Source of the DNA: Nitzschia sp. DOCU1
Lineage: Eukaryota; Bacillariophyta; Bacillariophyceae; Bacillariales; Bacillariaceae
Length of the DNA stretch: 64,000 bases
Reading direction: 5' to 3'
NCBI GenBank assembly: GCA_951394045.1
Contig: OX595995.1
Location: 868,001-932,000, forward strand
The position numbers and the translations under genes were made by a program. The notes beneath the pieces were generated by a model. That model made no database searches. It was given only the letters and a program-made list of their open reading frames with translations, and was not told the DNA's origin. Numbering within the stretch: the stretch's first letter is position 1; each line of letters opens with the position of its first letter. Shown one piece after another: positions 49,629 to 60,245 of this stretch.

Positions 49629-50825
49629 CTATGTGTCCCCCCGTCGATTCCACATTTGATACTTTCGCCAGACGTAGGCGCATTCTTCATGAACAATTGC
49701 ATGTCGCCTAGCCAGAGCTGCAACATCTCGATCATACCCCCCGCCAATGACCGCCGTCACTGGGATGCCAGCTTGCACGCACCGCTCCAACACAAAGCGA
49801 TCGCGCTGACGGATTCCTGCTTCCGAAATTTGTAAGCGGCCCAGCTTGTCTTGGGCGTAGATATCCACGCCCGCATCGTACAAGCAAAAGTCGGGGTTAA
49901 TCTCCGCAATCGCTTGATTGACGCTAGTTTGCAAAATCTCAAGGTACTCGTCGTCTTTTATCCCATCTTCAACGCCCACGTCGATGGTCGAATTTGCTTT
50001 TGGGTGAGGATAGTTTGAAGCGCAGTGAATGCTCAAAGTGAACAATCGTTGTTCGTTGTGTAAGCGAGTAAACTTGGCAGTTCCGTCGCCCTGGTGGACA
50101 TCACAATCAATCACCAACACGCGTTTTATTGTTGGCGAAGCTAGGTTGCTCCCCCGGTCCTTGCCCCATAGCAATGGACTAGTCAAATAGTTGGCAGCTA
50201 CTACCAAATCGTTGATAATCGTATACCCTGCACCCATGGTGCGATGCGCATGATGGGTCCCGCCCGCCAAATTGGACGAAATGCCATACTCGCACGCCAA
50301 TTGACAGGCCAACACAGTCCCTGCCACTTCCAAGACGGTACGTCGTATCAATTCCGGACGATCTGTCTGTTCCCTGAACCCTATAATTCGTTTTTCTTCG
50401 TCGGTCAATTGTGCCGACAAGAAACGATCCAAAAAATCAGGATCCACTGGCCCCACTGGCTCGGCTAGCCAGTCACGAGGAATTTGTTCGAAATCCAACG
50501 CCCGAAATAGGTCCAGTTCTTGCCGCACCAGGGCACGGGGAAGATGGGAGGGCTTGGACAAGACTGCACGTCGGAGGTACTCGAATTTATCCATGGGAAA
50601 GGTATGTTGGGGCGGCCAGTCGTCAAAGGAATATTGTTCGTGATAGACCATGGGAGCATGGAACCGATTGAAAGTGGGGTCGAGCCCAAGTCTTGAAGCA
50701 GCGAAAGCAACGTTTGACAGTGATCGACTGACTCCAGCATCAGCGGCGTTGCTACTAACAGAACCTATTGATGTCTTGTGCAATGAGGAGGAAGACAGAA
50801 GCCATCGGCAGGTACTGCACTTCAT
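49629..50825 (-). CDS. Class IV (HDAC11-like) histone deacetylase family protein
   Basis: 398 residues from the ATG at 50825; the longer frame begins with GTG. The deacetylase domain starts at MVYHEQYSFDDWPPQHTFPM (about 56). Active-site histidines lie in NLAGGTHHAHRTMGAGY. The zinc ligands fit VLVIDCDVHQGDGTAKF (Asp and His) and FCLYDAGVDIYAQDKLG (Asp), the YDAGVD-x-x-x-x-D-x-LG form typical of HDAC11-like and bacterial members. The end has VTAVIGGGYDRD. HDAC11 prefers long-chain acyl-lysine, but the activity here is inferred. The first 45 residues are Ser/Cys/Arg-rich and could be a mitochondrial or plastid leader. Intronless. Confidence 0.88.
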   Translation of the reverse strand: MKCSTCRWLLSSSSLHKTSIGSVSSNAADAGVSRSLSNVAFAASRLGLDPTFNRFHAPMVYHEQYSFDDWPPQHTFPMDKFEYLRRAVLSKPSHLPRALVRQELDLFRALDFEQIPRDWLAEPVGPVDPDFLDRFLSAQLTDEEKRIIGFREQTDRPELIRRTVLEVAGTVLACQLACEYGISSNLAGGTHHAHRTMGAGYTIINDLVVAANYLTSPLLWGKDRGSNLASPTIKRVLVIDCDVHQGDGTAKFTRLHNEQRLFTLSIHCASNYPHPKANSTIDVGVEDGIKDDEYLEILQTSVNQAIAEINPDFCLYDAGVDIYAQDKLGRLQISEAGIRQRDRFVLERCVQAGIPVTAVIGGGYDRDVAALARRHAIVHEECAYVWRKYQMWNRRGDT

Positions 50826-51522
50826 CCTTTGGATGGTTTTGGCAGTCGGCAGCACGTGCAACGAAATGGTATCTTTTGGGCTGTTTTTGATTTCAGGATA
50901 CTTCTTCCTCACCGCCGTCGCTCCCGGCTGTAAATGTCCATGCTTCACTCTAACCTTGAAGCGGCTTTATCGTAGGATAATCCTGCATGAGCAAGGATTG
51001 TATGAGATTTTGCTCCGTCGCCATCATCGTCCATCGTCGCTTTTCTCGGACAAGACTCCCTCGATTTTGCCCCGGGTTTTGCGAAGGTACGTAGTTGGAA
51101 GTGCTCGAAGTAGTCATACTACCTTTTTGTCAGGTATTCTCATAGTATGAACACATATCTTTTGTAATGCCTAAGAAGAAAAGCGCGTACGGCAACGTGC
51201 GTACCATGTGGTACATAAGCCTCGTAAAAGCGACATCGATCTGACTGACGTATGATTTGATGCCGAATTTAGCGCGCGAGGTCAACTTTTTCATTTTTTG
51301 AGCCTACTTCTCTCTCGTCAGAAACAATCGTCATCACCCATCCGAAGATCTACTTTCGCCACCCATCACCTTTCTTGGCTACTTTCTGCCGTCAAACATT
51401 GGAAGTTCCGCGAACATCATCTGAACTTGTAGAGGAACCGCCATTGATCGTTTGTCCAAACAATCTTAACCTCAGTTCTGGCATAACATCGGCTTTCGTA
51501 AGAGCAACTTGTGGCAGGAAAC
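50826..51522. other. Divergent promoter region
   Basis: About 700 bases between the HDAC-like gene (-) and the cyclopropane-synthase fusion (+). Frames at 50650-51150 overlap the HDAC-like 5' end and lack motifs. Promoters of both genes are expected here. Confidence 0.4.
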
Positions 51523-54500
51523 ATGTGCAAAGGGGACGTTCCGAGATCGTCGTCGTCCAATCTTCCGCGACGGGTGGCTGTGGTCGGCGGAGGTGTTTCT
51601 GGGTTGGCCGCAGCTTGGCATCTTCACCAAAATGTGGATAACATTGAGGTCGAACTTTTCGAAGCAGAAGACAGACTTGGAGGGCACGCCTTTACTGTCA
51701 ATGTAGACGGTACTGATGTTGATATCGGTTTCATGGTGTTCAATGATTCGAACTACCCTAATATGGTGAAATGGTTTGACAAACTTTCTGTCGCTCATGA
51801 AGCAAGTGATATGAGTCTAAGCGTGAGCCTGGATGGAGGCAAGACTGTGGAATGGAATTCCGACGGCCTCAGCGGGTTGCTCGCTCGTCGGTCCCAAGCT
51901 TTCGAACCTTCGTTCTATCAGATGATTCGAGATATGGTCAGATTTAATAGTGAGGCGGCTGATATTATTTTGCTTCCCAATGACGATCCCCGAAAGCTTG
52001 TCACGACTGGCCAATATCTTCGAAACCATGGCTACTCTGAGGCATTTGGCAAGTACTATTTGCTCCCTATGATGGCGGCTTTGTGGTCTGCCAGCATGAC
52101 GGAAGTATTGCAGTTTCCTGCTGTGCAGTTGATCAGCTTTCTCTGCAACCACAAGATGTTGCAGCTTTTCGATCGTCCTCAGGTATGTTAGAACGATCAA
52201 CTGTTCGGTATGTCGATGAATCAGCCACTTTCCTTACCATTATTTTCTTCGGCAGTGGAAAACCGTCGCAGGTCGCTCGCAGCAGTACACCCTGAAGATG
52301 AAAGACATTTTGGGGAAGAACGCTCGATTGTCGACTCCGATTCTAGCCATGAAGAAAACCGTCCCAAGCAATGGAAAGCCCATGTATGAGCTTTTCACCA
52401 GTGGTGGAGAAACCGTGGGTGTGTTTGACGAGGTTATTTTTGCCTGCCACACTGATACGACCGCTAGCATCTTGAAGACCACTGAGGTTGATGAAAACGT
52501 CGTCGATCTTGTTTCAAGTATAGAGTATGCGAACAACGTCGTCTACGTGCACTCCGACCCAAAGCTTATGCCTGCCCGTCGCCGAGCCTGGTCTTCCTGG
52601 AATTGTCTGGGGAAATCTGCTTTGCTGTCAAGTTACAAAATCAAATCGGAAAAAGAAAAGGAAGCCTTTGAAGGTGGTGCGTCTGGGTTTGGCAACAAAG
52701 CCCATAACGAAGAGGTAGATGGTGATTCCGCTCTGGAGGGCGAAGAAGGGCGGATGAAGGCAGTGTATGTTACATACTGGTTGAATCGTCTGCAGAACCT
52801 TGAGACGGACAAGGACATCTTCGTTTCCCTAAACCCACACGAACGACCAAACCCTGATTTGACTTACAAAAGAGTGTACCTGGCTCATCCACAGTTTACA
52901 CCGGCAACACTCCAGGCTCGTCAAACTCTGGATGCCGACTTTCAAGGGAAGGACGGCTTGTGGTTTTGTGGAGCCTGGGGAGGGTACGGCTTCCACGAAG
53001 ATGGCTGCCGATCGGGTTTCGATGTGGCAACAAAACTTTCCGGCGTTCCATTGCCCTGGGGTACTGAGAGTGCTCTTGTTCTTCCTCCTCCTGACCTTGC
53101 ATTGGTTAAGGCGCAGGAAGGAAAACTATTTGGATCGCTACGGTCGCTGTATCGTACGCTCACAGTCGATCTCCCTATTGCTGTGTGCAAAAGATTCTGC
53201 CTGTATTTCTTTCAGATTGCAATCAGAAATGGTAATCTGCAATTGAAAATGAATGATGGAACAGTCATCTCGTTTGGGGATGGGACACCTTGTGGGTGTG
53301 ACAACAGTCCTGTGTCGCTGCGGGTTTTCGACGAATGGATGTTTGTCAAGATTGCCTGGGAGTATGATCTCGGTCTCGCACGATCATACATGGCGGGACA
53401 TTTCATTGTGGAAAAGCTCAAGGATCCAGCGCACTACAATAACGTACTTCGTCCTTTGCACGAGCCCGACGAAACGACCCCTGTCATCGGCGACCCCGTT
53501 GGCCTGACGAGACTTCTGCTTCTCGTACTTGGCAACAGAGATCTTTCGAAGCAATATCACACTCCTGGACGATCCGCGAAGGGGCTATCTGCAGCAAATG
53601 CGATCAATGCAGGTCTTTTGCTATCAAAGATTGGATCATTTCTGAACTACCTGCGATACAAACTCACTATGGACAATTCGGAGAAGGGCGGGAGCTTGAA
53701 GAACATCCATGCTCACTACGATCTCTCTAATGATCTCTTCACAAGCTTCCTTGATAAGGAAACGTTGATGTATTCATCTGCAATTTACGATGCAGTAAAA
53801 GCCCCTGCACCTGAAAAGGGTTTAGTGTTTAGAGGGACGCTTGAGGAGGCCCAATGGAGGAAGCTAGACACCCTCTGTGATCGTGCGCAGATGGAGCCAG
53901 GGCAAACAGTCCTGGACATTGGTTTTGGCTGGGGAGGTCTCTCCCTCCATGCGGCGAAAAAGTATGGCTGCAGAGTCACGGGTATCACGCTTTCCGTCGA
54001 GCAGAAGGCTCTTGCCGAGGAAAGGGTACACAAAGAAGGACTTCAGCACCTGATCACGTTTGAAGTGATCGACTACCGAACATTTGCCCGTAGGAAGGAC
54101 AATCTTGGAAAGTTTGATCGTGTGCTTAGCTGTGAAATGATTGAAGCCGTTGGTCACGACCATCTCGTTGAATTCTTCTGGGCAGTTGAACAAGTGCTTG
54201 CTCCTGATGGAGTTCTTGTGATGGAAGCAATTACAACTACCGAGGAAAGATACGAGGACTACTTGCACTCAACTGACTTTATCAACACAATCATTTTCCC
54301 AGGATCGTGCTGCCCTTCCCTTCACGCTTTGGTCGATGCTGCTTACAAGGGCTCAAGATTGAGTTTGGAGCACATTGACAATATTGGGCTCCATTATGCT
54401 CAGACTCTAGCAGACTGGCGTCGACGCTTCAACAGAAATGAAAATTTTGTTCGAAGTTTGGGTTTTGATGATGTTTTCTTCCGCGCTTGGAATTACTACC

Positions 54501-54679
54501 TCTCGTACTGTGAGGCAGGTTTCTATGCCAGAAATGTCAATTGTTTGATAATTGTGTTCGGAAGACAAGGATGCTCGGCACTAACGTCCCTGCACGAAAC
54601 AAGAGCAGTGACCCAGCTACCTGCCCTGACCGCGGCGGAAGTAGAAAACTGGACTGCAGAGGCTGGCAGGAGCATTTAA
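51523..54679 (+). CDS. FAD oxidase - cyclopropane fatty acid synthase fusion
   Basis: Two exons, 51523-52182 and 52256-54679; intron of 73 bases (CAG|GTATGT...GGCAG), phase 0. 1027 residues; the start is the first ATG after a GTG. The N-terminal half is a flavin amine-oxidase-like domain: VAVVGGGVSGLAAAWHL, then VELFEAEDRLGGHAFT and VDIGFMVFNDSNYPNM; its C-terminal FAD element includes GLWFCGAWGGYGFHEDG. From about residue 640 is an S-adenosylmethionine cyclopropane synthase: LKNIHAHYDLSNDLFTSFLD, then VLDIGFGWGGLSLHAAKKYG, ITLSVEQKALAEER, and FDRVLSCEMIEAVGH. Plant cyclopropane synthases share this oxidase-methyltransferase layout. It adds a methylene bridge to unsaturated acyl chains on phospholipids; the oxidase role is unresolved. 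Confidence 0.92.
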
Positions 54680-54769
54680 GACAACTACTGCCCCTTCGAT
54701 AATCGTTCCGTCTAACAAAAAGAAATAGTATAGTTTGAAGAAATTGATTACAACAAATATCTTACCCGT

Positions 54770-57700
54770 CTATGAGACTTCTGCTTCAACCTTGCTTTCA
54801 GCAATGCTTTTGGCAGCCGCCAACACGGCACCGACATCTTCGCATTGGGGAGCCTGGCCTTGTGCATTCTCCGGCTTACCTCCCCCACGGCCGCCACAAA
54901 CTTCCAGTGTCCCGCGAACCCATTCGTCAGCTTTTAGTCCGGTCTGGATAAGCGCGTCCGGAACCAATGCAAAGGCCATGATTTTGCCACCGGTGCCAGG
55001 TTCTTCTTCGCTCAATCCCATGAACGCCATATCCGGGGCAATCTTCTTGACTGCGTTGATAACTTTTTGGGAGGCTTTGGAGTCGGCACCAATATCAACG
55101 TTTAATACCAGAATTCTTTCTCCGGCCTCCACGGCTTTTTTCAGGTCATCCTGGACTTCGTTGAGAACTTTGTCGACACGTTTTGCAAGCGAGGCCTTCT
55201 TGGCGTCATTGGCCTTTTTCTGAATTTCTTCTATTCGGCTTCGAAGTTCTGCTTTTAGAGTAGCGGAAAGGAACGCCTCGTCAACATCCTTCCGAATCGC
55301 ACCAGCCTGCTTATCAAGTCCTTCCGTGTCAGCGCTCAAACATTCTACTTCGGTAACGACCTGCTTGAACTTTTCTCCTTCAGCAATCGCTTCTTTGGCC
55401 GCTTGTCTCGTAACAGCCGTGATGCGACGGATTCCCTTCGCGACCGCAGTCTCTTCCACCAATACGAAAGCTTCGGCCTCGGCAGTATTTGTGACGTGAG
55501 TACCTCCACAGAACTCAATAGAGGTATCTTTTCCAACCGACACTACTCGCACTGGATCTGGGTAAACTTCTCCGAACACTGCTCGAACTCCTTCAATGGC
55601 TTGAGCATCAGCCAGAGGCATAGTCTCAGCCTTCACTGGAAGAGACTCGCTAACGACTTTCTGGCAGATTTCCTCCGTCTTTCGCAGCTCGTCAATAGTC
55701 ATGGCTTTCTTGTGGCTGAAATCGAAACGGAGCTTTTCGTCATTGCACAGACTGCCACGCTGGTCGACATTATCGCCAAGTACTTGTTTCAAGGCGGCGT
55801 TGAGTACATGAGTCATGGAGTGATTCGGGGCCACTTGTCGTCTTCGTTCGTAGTCGACTCGGCACTTGACGTGCGCTCCAACTTTAAGGGATCCCTCCTT
55901 CACGACACCGGTATGCAGCAAGAAGCCACCGTAGGACTGCACATCTCGTACCTCAAAAGTTCCAGTTGTTTCACCGGAGCCGTCCAAGATCCGAAGCTCA
56001 CCTAGATCGGCCTCTTGGCCCCCAGCCTCAGCGTAAAAGCTTGACTTATCCAAAACCACGCCAACGAAGGCGCCAACTTTTGCATCTGCACCTTCCGCGT
56101 AGAACCCATCGGGACCATATATCGACATAACCGTCGCTGGAAGATCCACATCCCACTTGTATTTGAACGAATCGTCAGTTGGAAGGACCCCCTTATCTGT
56201 AAGAGCGGAGGTCTGCTCGGCAATCAAGACCAGTTGAGGAGCTCCACCCGACTTGGCTGCGGCACGAGCCTGGCGAGATCGCTGTTTTTGGGTCTCCATT
56301 TCCTGGGAAAAGCCTTTGATATCAACAGTCATACCGGCTTCTTGTGCCATCAATTCCGTTAGGTCAATGGGGAATCCAAGCGTATCATACAAGAAGAACG
56401 CCTTCCCCCCGGAGACTTGATTCCCACCTTTTTCCTTCACCTCTGTTTCAAGCTCGGTGAAGAATTTGATTCCACGCTCAAGCATATTTGAGAACGCCTG
56501 TTCCTCTTCGGCAATTACTTCCTTGATCGTGTCCTGCTTCTCGACCAGCTCTGGGAAAGCGTCGCCAAACGTGTCGATGACGACAGGGATGAGTTGTTGG
56601 AAAAAGCCAGGCGGCGCCTTCAGGATTTGTTGACCGTAGCGCGTAGCACGACGCAAGATTCTTCGCAACACGTAACCACGCCCTTCGTTGTTTGGGACAG
56701 CCCCGTCTGCAATCGCGAATGAGAGTGTACGAATGTGATCGGCAATTGCTCGATAGGCAGTGTCCTTCAGTGTTGGATCTTCGTCACCCAATTTGCCTTC
56801 GTAAGGGCCCACCTCTGAAAACTCTGCCAGTTTATCAAAGATCGGCGTAAAGACATCAATATCATAGTTGGATCTGTGATCTTGTAGAATACTGACCAAG
56901 CGCTCCAGTCCCATTCCTGTATCAATGTGCTTTTGGGGAAGGAGGGCCAAACCCTTCTCGTCTCGATTGTATTGGATGAAGACGATATTCCAAATTTCAA
57001 TAACATCTGGATCATCAGCGTTGACCAAAGATGCAGCATCTCGCCCACCAATTCTGTCGTAATGAATTTCACTGCAAGGACCACATGGACCAGTGTCACC
57101 CATCTAACATGTTCCCGCACCGTGAGCAGCAGGCGAAACGATCCCATTTTAATAGTTCAATCCAAATAGCTTACCTCCCAAAAGTTATCTTTTGCACTGC
57201 ATCCAATCACGCGCTCTGGAGGTAAGTATTTTAGCCAATAGCTCCTTGCCTCGACATCCTCTTCGACGTTGTCGTCTCCTTGAAAGTACGTGGCGTAGAT
57301 TCGGTCGGGATTTAACTTGTACACTTCGGTCAAAAGAATCCAAGCATAATCAATGGCTTCCTCTTTGAAATAGTCACCAAAGGACCAGGTTCCCAACATT
57401 TCAAAGAATGTGTGGTGATACGTATCCCGACCAACATCTTCCAAATCGTTGTGCTTTCCACCCGCACGAATACACTTTTGAGAGTTGCAAGCACGCTTCA
57501 GCGAGGCCAACGGACTGGTCGGGTCAACTTGTCCCAGGAAGATTGGCTTGAACTGATTCATACCCGCGTTGGTGAACAGTAAAGTCGGGTCGTTGAGTGG
57601 GGCGCAAGGGGAACTGGGTTGCATTACGTGCTGACGTTGTTCGAAGAATTCGACAAATGTCGATCGGACTTTGTTCGTCGTCCATTCTACTTTCTCGTCG

Positions 57701-57828
57701 GACGAGGAGGCACCCAAGGTAAAATGTGATTTTCGGATCGCAGAAGCCAAAAAGCGATGCGGAGTGAAAGACCGGACTCTAGCCACAGCCACCAGAATCA
57801 TGGTCAAAGAAGTCAGGGGGAATCGCAT
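54770..57828 (-). CDS. Alanyl-tRNA synthetase, predicted plastid (or dual) targeted
   Basis: Two exons, 57828-57175 and 57103-54770; intron of 71 bases (GAG|GTAAGC...GTTAG). 995 residues; the ATG at 57828 replaces a TTG start. The signal-like N-terminus [20 protein letters not shown] precedes F21, the diatom plastid pattern. The class II core holds [36 protein letters not shown] and [20 protein letters not shown], the last across the splice. The editing domain carries [13 protein letters not shown] and, later, [16 protein letters not shown]; zinc ligands are H-x3-H and C-G-G-T-H. The C-terminal oligomerisation region ends with [14 protein letters not shown], the family GG-K-x-x-x-AQG motif. 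It charges tRNA-Ala. It is convergent with the cyclopropane-synthase fusion gene, 90 bases between the stops. Confidence 0.95.
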
Positions 57829-58547
57829 ATCCAAAAGTTCTTTGAAAAGGCGAAACGCTCAACTTTGTGTTCCTTCGTAGAAAGGCAAGTAGAAACAATT
57901 CTGAACTGAGTTGCGACCCCAGTTCAATTCCACCGTTGCCGCCTCTTCGTAGTGCTACCAAGAAGCTAAGCATACATGTGACAAACTACATATGAAGTTG
58001 CTCGATTCTCGTCTCGGGTTCCATGATGGCAGAGGTGGTGCACGCCGACGATGAGTTGTCACGGACGTGTGGCCGATGGCCATCGACCGATTCTTCCCGC
58101 ATTTTCCGCGCAAAATTCGCGTTGTGACGTACTTTGGATTCCGGATCTCGACTCACAGGACCAATTCGTCTCGAAAGTGCCACTAAAAAACTATGCTCTC
58201 TAGGTATTCGTTCGCTAGGTGAAACGCACCGTCGGGATTGCTATTTGTACCGTTTCGAGCACTGAGCTGCATAGATGCTAAATAGGTGAACTTACCAAAT
58301 TGAGGGCAGCTCTGATTTATCTACCTTTGCTTGCAGTGCCATGATGGCCTAGCAAGGCAGCGAGGGCCCAATCAAACGCCCTCGGGACGCCAACGACTCC
58401 ATATTTGTTCGAGTCCCGCACATACTCATCTAAACTACTTTCAAGAAGTAGAAGTACAAGGAAAAGTGGAGTACGACGGTCTACTACACTCAAATAACAC
58501 AAAAATGAATGACTATATGTTTACAACCTCTCAATGATCTTCTTCCT
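57829..58547. other. Intergenic, no gene seen
   Basis: 720 bases upstream of alanyl-tRNA synthetase (-) and downstream of the LON-domain gene (-). A TTGTTCGAGTCCCGC piece near 58414 resembles a tRNA T-arm, but the stem does not pair, so I do not call a tRNA. Confidence 0.4.
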
Positions 58548-59519
58548 CTAATAGCCCGACGCCGTCTGTTTTCTCTCATCTTGGTCTTCCAAAATAGATT
58601 CGATTTCATCCATTACAAAATTCAAGCGCTGAGTTGTATTTCTACAATCGTGGGCCCACTTCCATCGTGACGCAACGTCATCCACGGGAAGGACGTATCG
58701 CAGCGCCCAAAACGAAAAAGCCTCTGGTTCCAATGGGGGGAGCCCAAAGTGTGCCAGTGTTGTCAGAAAGTCCGTGTCTTGATTTGGCAAGATATGATGC
58801 AACATGTCTAGTATGTACTGACGTGTGTGCATGTTTTCGGCATTGTCAGAAGAAAAGTCCTTCAAAATTTCGTAGCGAGTTGCTACCTGCAGGGAACTCT
58901 GCGCCCCGTCCTCGGGCTCAAGGGAATCTTCTGCAAGGAGGCTTACTCTGGGCCCCGCCAAGCAAGCAATGTAGATCTCATGATTTTCGGTGACTGCCTG
59001 GGAAACAACCTCGAAGAGTGTGGCTCGTTTCTTGGAATTCGACCGACGAAGAAGGAATTGCTTCGATGGAGAGGATAGTACGGCATTGACCAAGTCCACG
59101 TGGGCTTGCTCCGACAGCTTGAATTGAACTTTTTCGCCAGTGAACGCTCCAATATCAGAATAGCTCAAGATATGAACTGGTGTCATCTTTCCATCATCTT
59201 GGGTGTCAAAAGTTGGGAAGAGCACCGCTTCTTGCTGATAAAGATGAGGAAGAAATCCCAACGGAGACATGTCCTGCTGGTCTTCCATAATGGGACTTTG
59301 AAACCAGGACTTTAGGCGTTGACGAACGTGCAATTCGTTCCTGGGCATGGCCAACGATGGATGCTCTTTGCCGTGCTGAACTTGCGAGTTGAAAACTTTG
59401 ACACCGAAGCTGCCAAAGACTTCAGGAAAGCGCCCATTCTTCGAAGCCCTCAAGCAAGAACGATACACGGCCCGGGAGAGCTGTGGGGGCACCTTTCTTG
59501 CGCTGCTCAGAATCGCCAT
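58548..59519 (-). CDS. LON-substrate-binding-domain-like protein with LYR-like N-terminus
   Basis: 323 residues from the ATG at 59519. The head LSRAVYRSCLRASKNGRFP resembles an LYR/complex-1 helix (L/V-Y-R followed by a basic helix). The remainder has a beta-rich segment (EAVLFPTFDTQDDGKMTPVH, then FEVVSQAVTENHEIYIACLA) and a helical end, PPLEPEAFSFWALRYVLPVD, then a TTQRLNFVMDEIESILED helix. This order resembles the N-terminal substrate-binding domain of Lon (F-S/x-W-L/A..LP..x..R-L-x-x-L). No ATPase or protease part follows. A mitochondrial location is suggested by the LYR-like head only. Both domain calls are tentative. Confidence 0.55.
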   Translation of the reverse strand: MAILSSARKVPPQLSRAVYRSCLRASKNGRFPEVFGSFGVKVFNSQVQHGKEHPSLAMPRNELHVRQRLKSWFQSPIMEDQQDMSPLGFLPHLYQQEAVLFPTFDTQDDGKMTPVHILSYSDIGAFTGEKVQFKLSEQAHVDLVNAVLSSPSKQFLLRRSNSKKRATLFEVVSQAVTENHEIYIACLAGPRVSLLAEDSLEPEDGAQSSLQVATRYEILKDFSSDNAENMHTRQYILDMLHHILPNQDTDFLTTLAHFGLPPLEPEAFSFWALRYVLPVDDVASRWKWAHDCRNTTQRLNFVMDEIESILEDQDERKQTASGY

Positions 59520-60245
59520 GGTAGATCAATAGCTCTTCTGTACCGCATCGAGGGATGATGTCTGCATCAGTGATGAACCAAATTCTGTTGACGACCTTCA
59601 TTTGTTTTCCTTCCGTAGGACGGGAAGAAAAATTTCCAAAATTCTTATTGGGTGACGGATGATGGCGGCATTGCTGTCGAGTTGACAACTGACGTAATTG
59701 CAAACGAGCATTTTGATTGGCCAATCACCCAAGATGGTTGGGGCATATATTTGCTCAGACTTTCCGACACGAACCATGGCGAACATTTTGTTGGTTGCGG
59801 CGCCGCCATTGCCACGTGTAACTGTTAAAACCTTTTTCACGTGGCACTTGGCATGCATCATCTCTACTACGGTAGACATCCAAGACGGTGTATTGCTTCG
59901 CTGGTCTGAACCCTTCTTTGACTCAGCATGACCCACTTACACCCCTTTGGAACGACAAGAGGTCAAATAGATATTAGAAGTGGCTTTCCCCGCCCCTGGT
60001 AATGACCAGACGAACTATTACCAATGTGGCCGATATTTGTGTAGTCCTGGTGGGAACCCCACTTTCAATACGACACGAGTGATAGTCTACTAGAGACGGT
60101 CTAGAACAAGCTTCCATCGAGGATGTTAAAGATTTAATTTATCAGTTTGATTCAGAATCACGACATAAGGTCGTCGACTGATATTGATCGGGCCTTGTTC
60201 GAATCATCCAGGCTGCTCACGTGATCGAACTTGTCTTTGGAAGGC
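59520..60245. other. Intergenic with short palindromic repeat
   Basis: 725 bases between two minus-strand genes. A minus frame at 59598-59936 starts at GTG and has no motif. A near-palindrome TGCCACGTG...CACGTGGCA at about 59810-59845 has a relative near 62101. Confidence 0.4.
59810..59860. repeat. Dispersed palindromic repeat, copy 1
   Basis: TGCCACGTGTAA...TTAAAA...CCTTTTTCACGTGGCA with 9-base arms. Copy 2 is at about 62101-62155 with a diverged right arm. Possibly a small MITE-like repeat or a G-box pair. Confidence 0.4.

Noticed and set aside
55403..56005. 200-codon plus frame antisense to alanyl-tRNA synthetase
   Set aside because: A shadow of conserved editing-domain sequence; the sense strand matches a known enzyme throughout.
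58340..58440. tRNA-like TTCGAGTCCCGC segment
   Set aside because: The T-arm stem does not pair, and no D-arm, anticodon arm or acceptor stem can be fitted.
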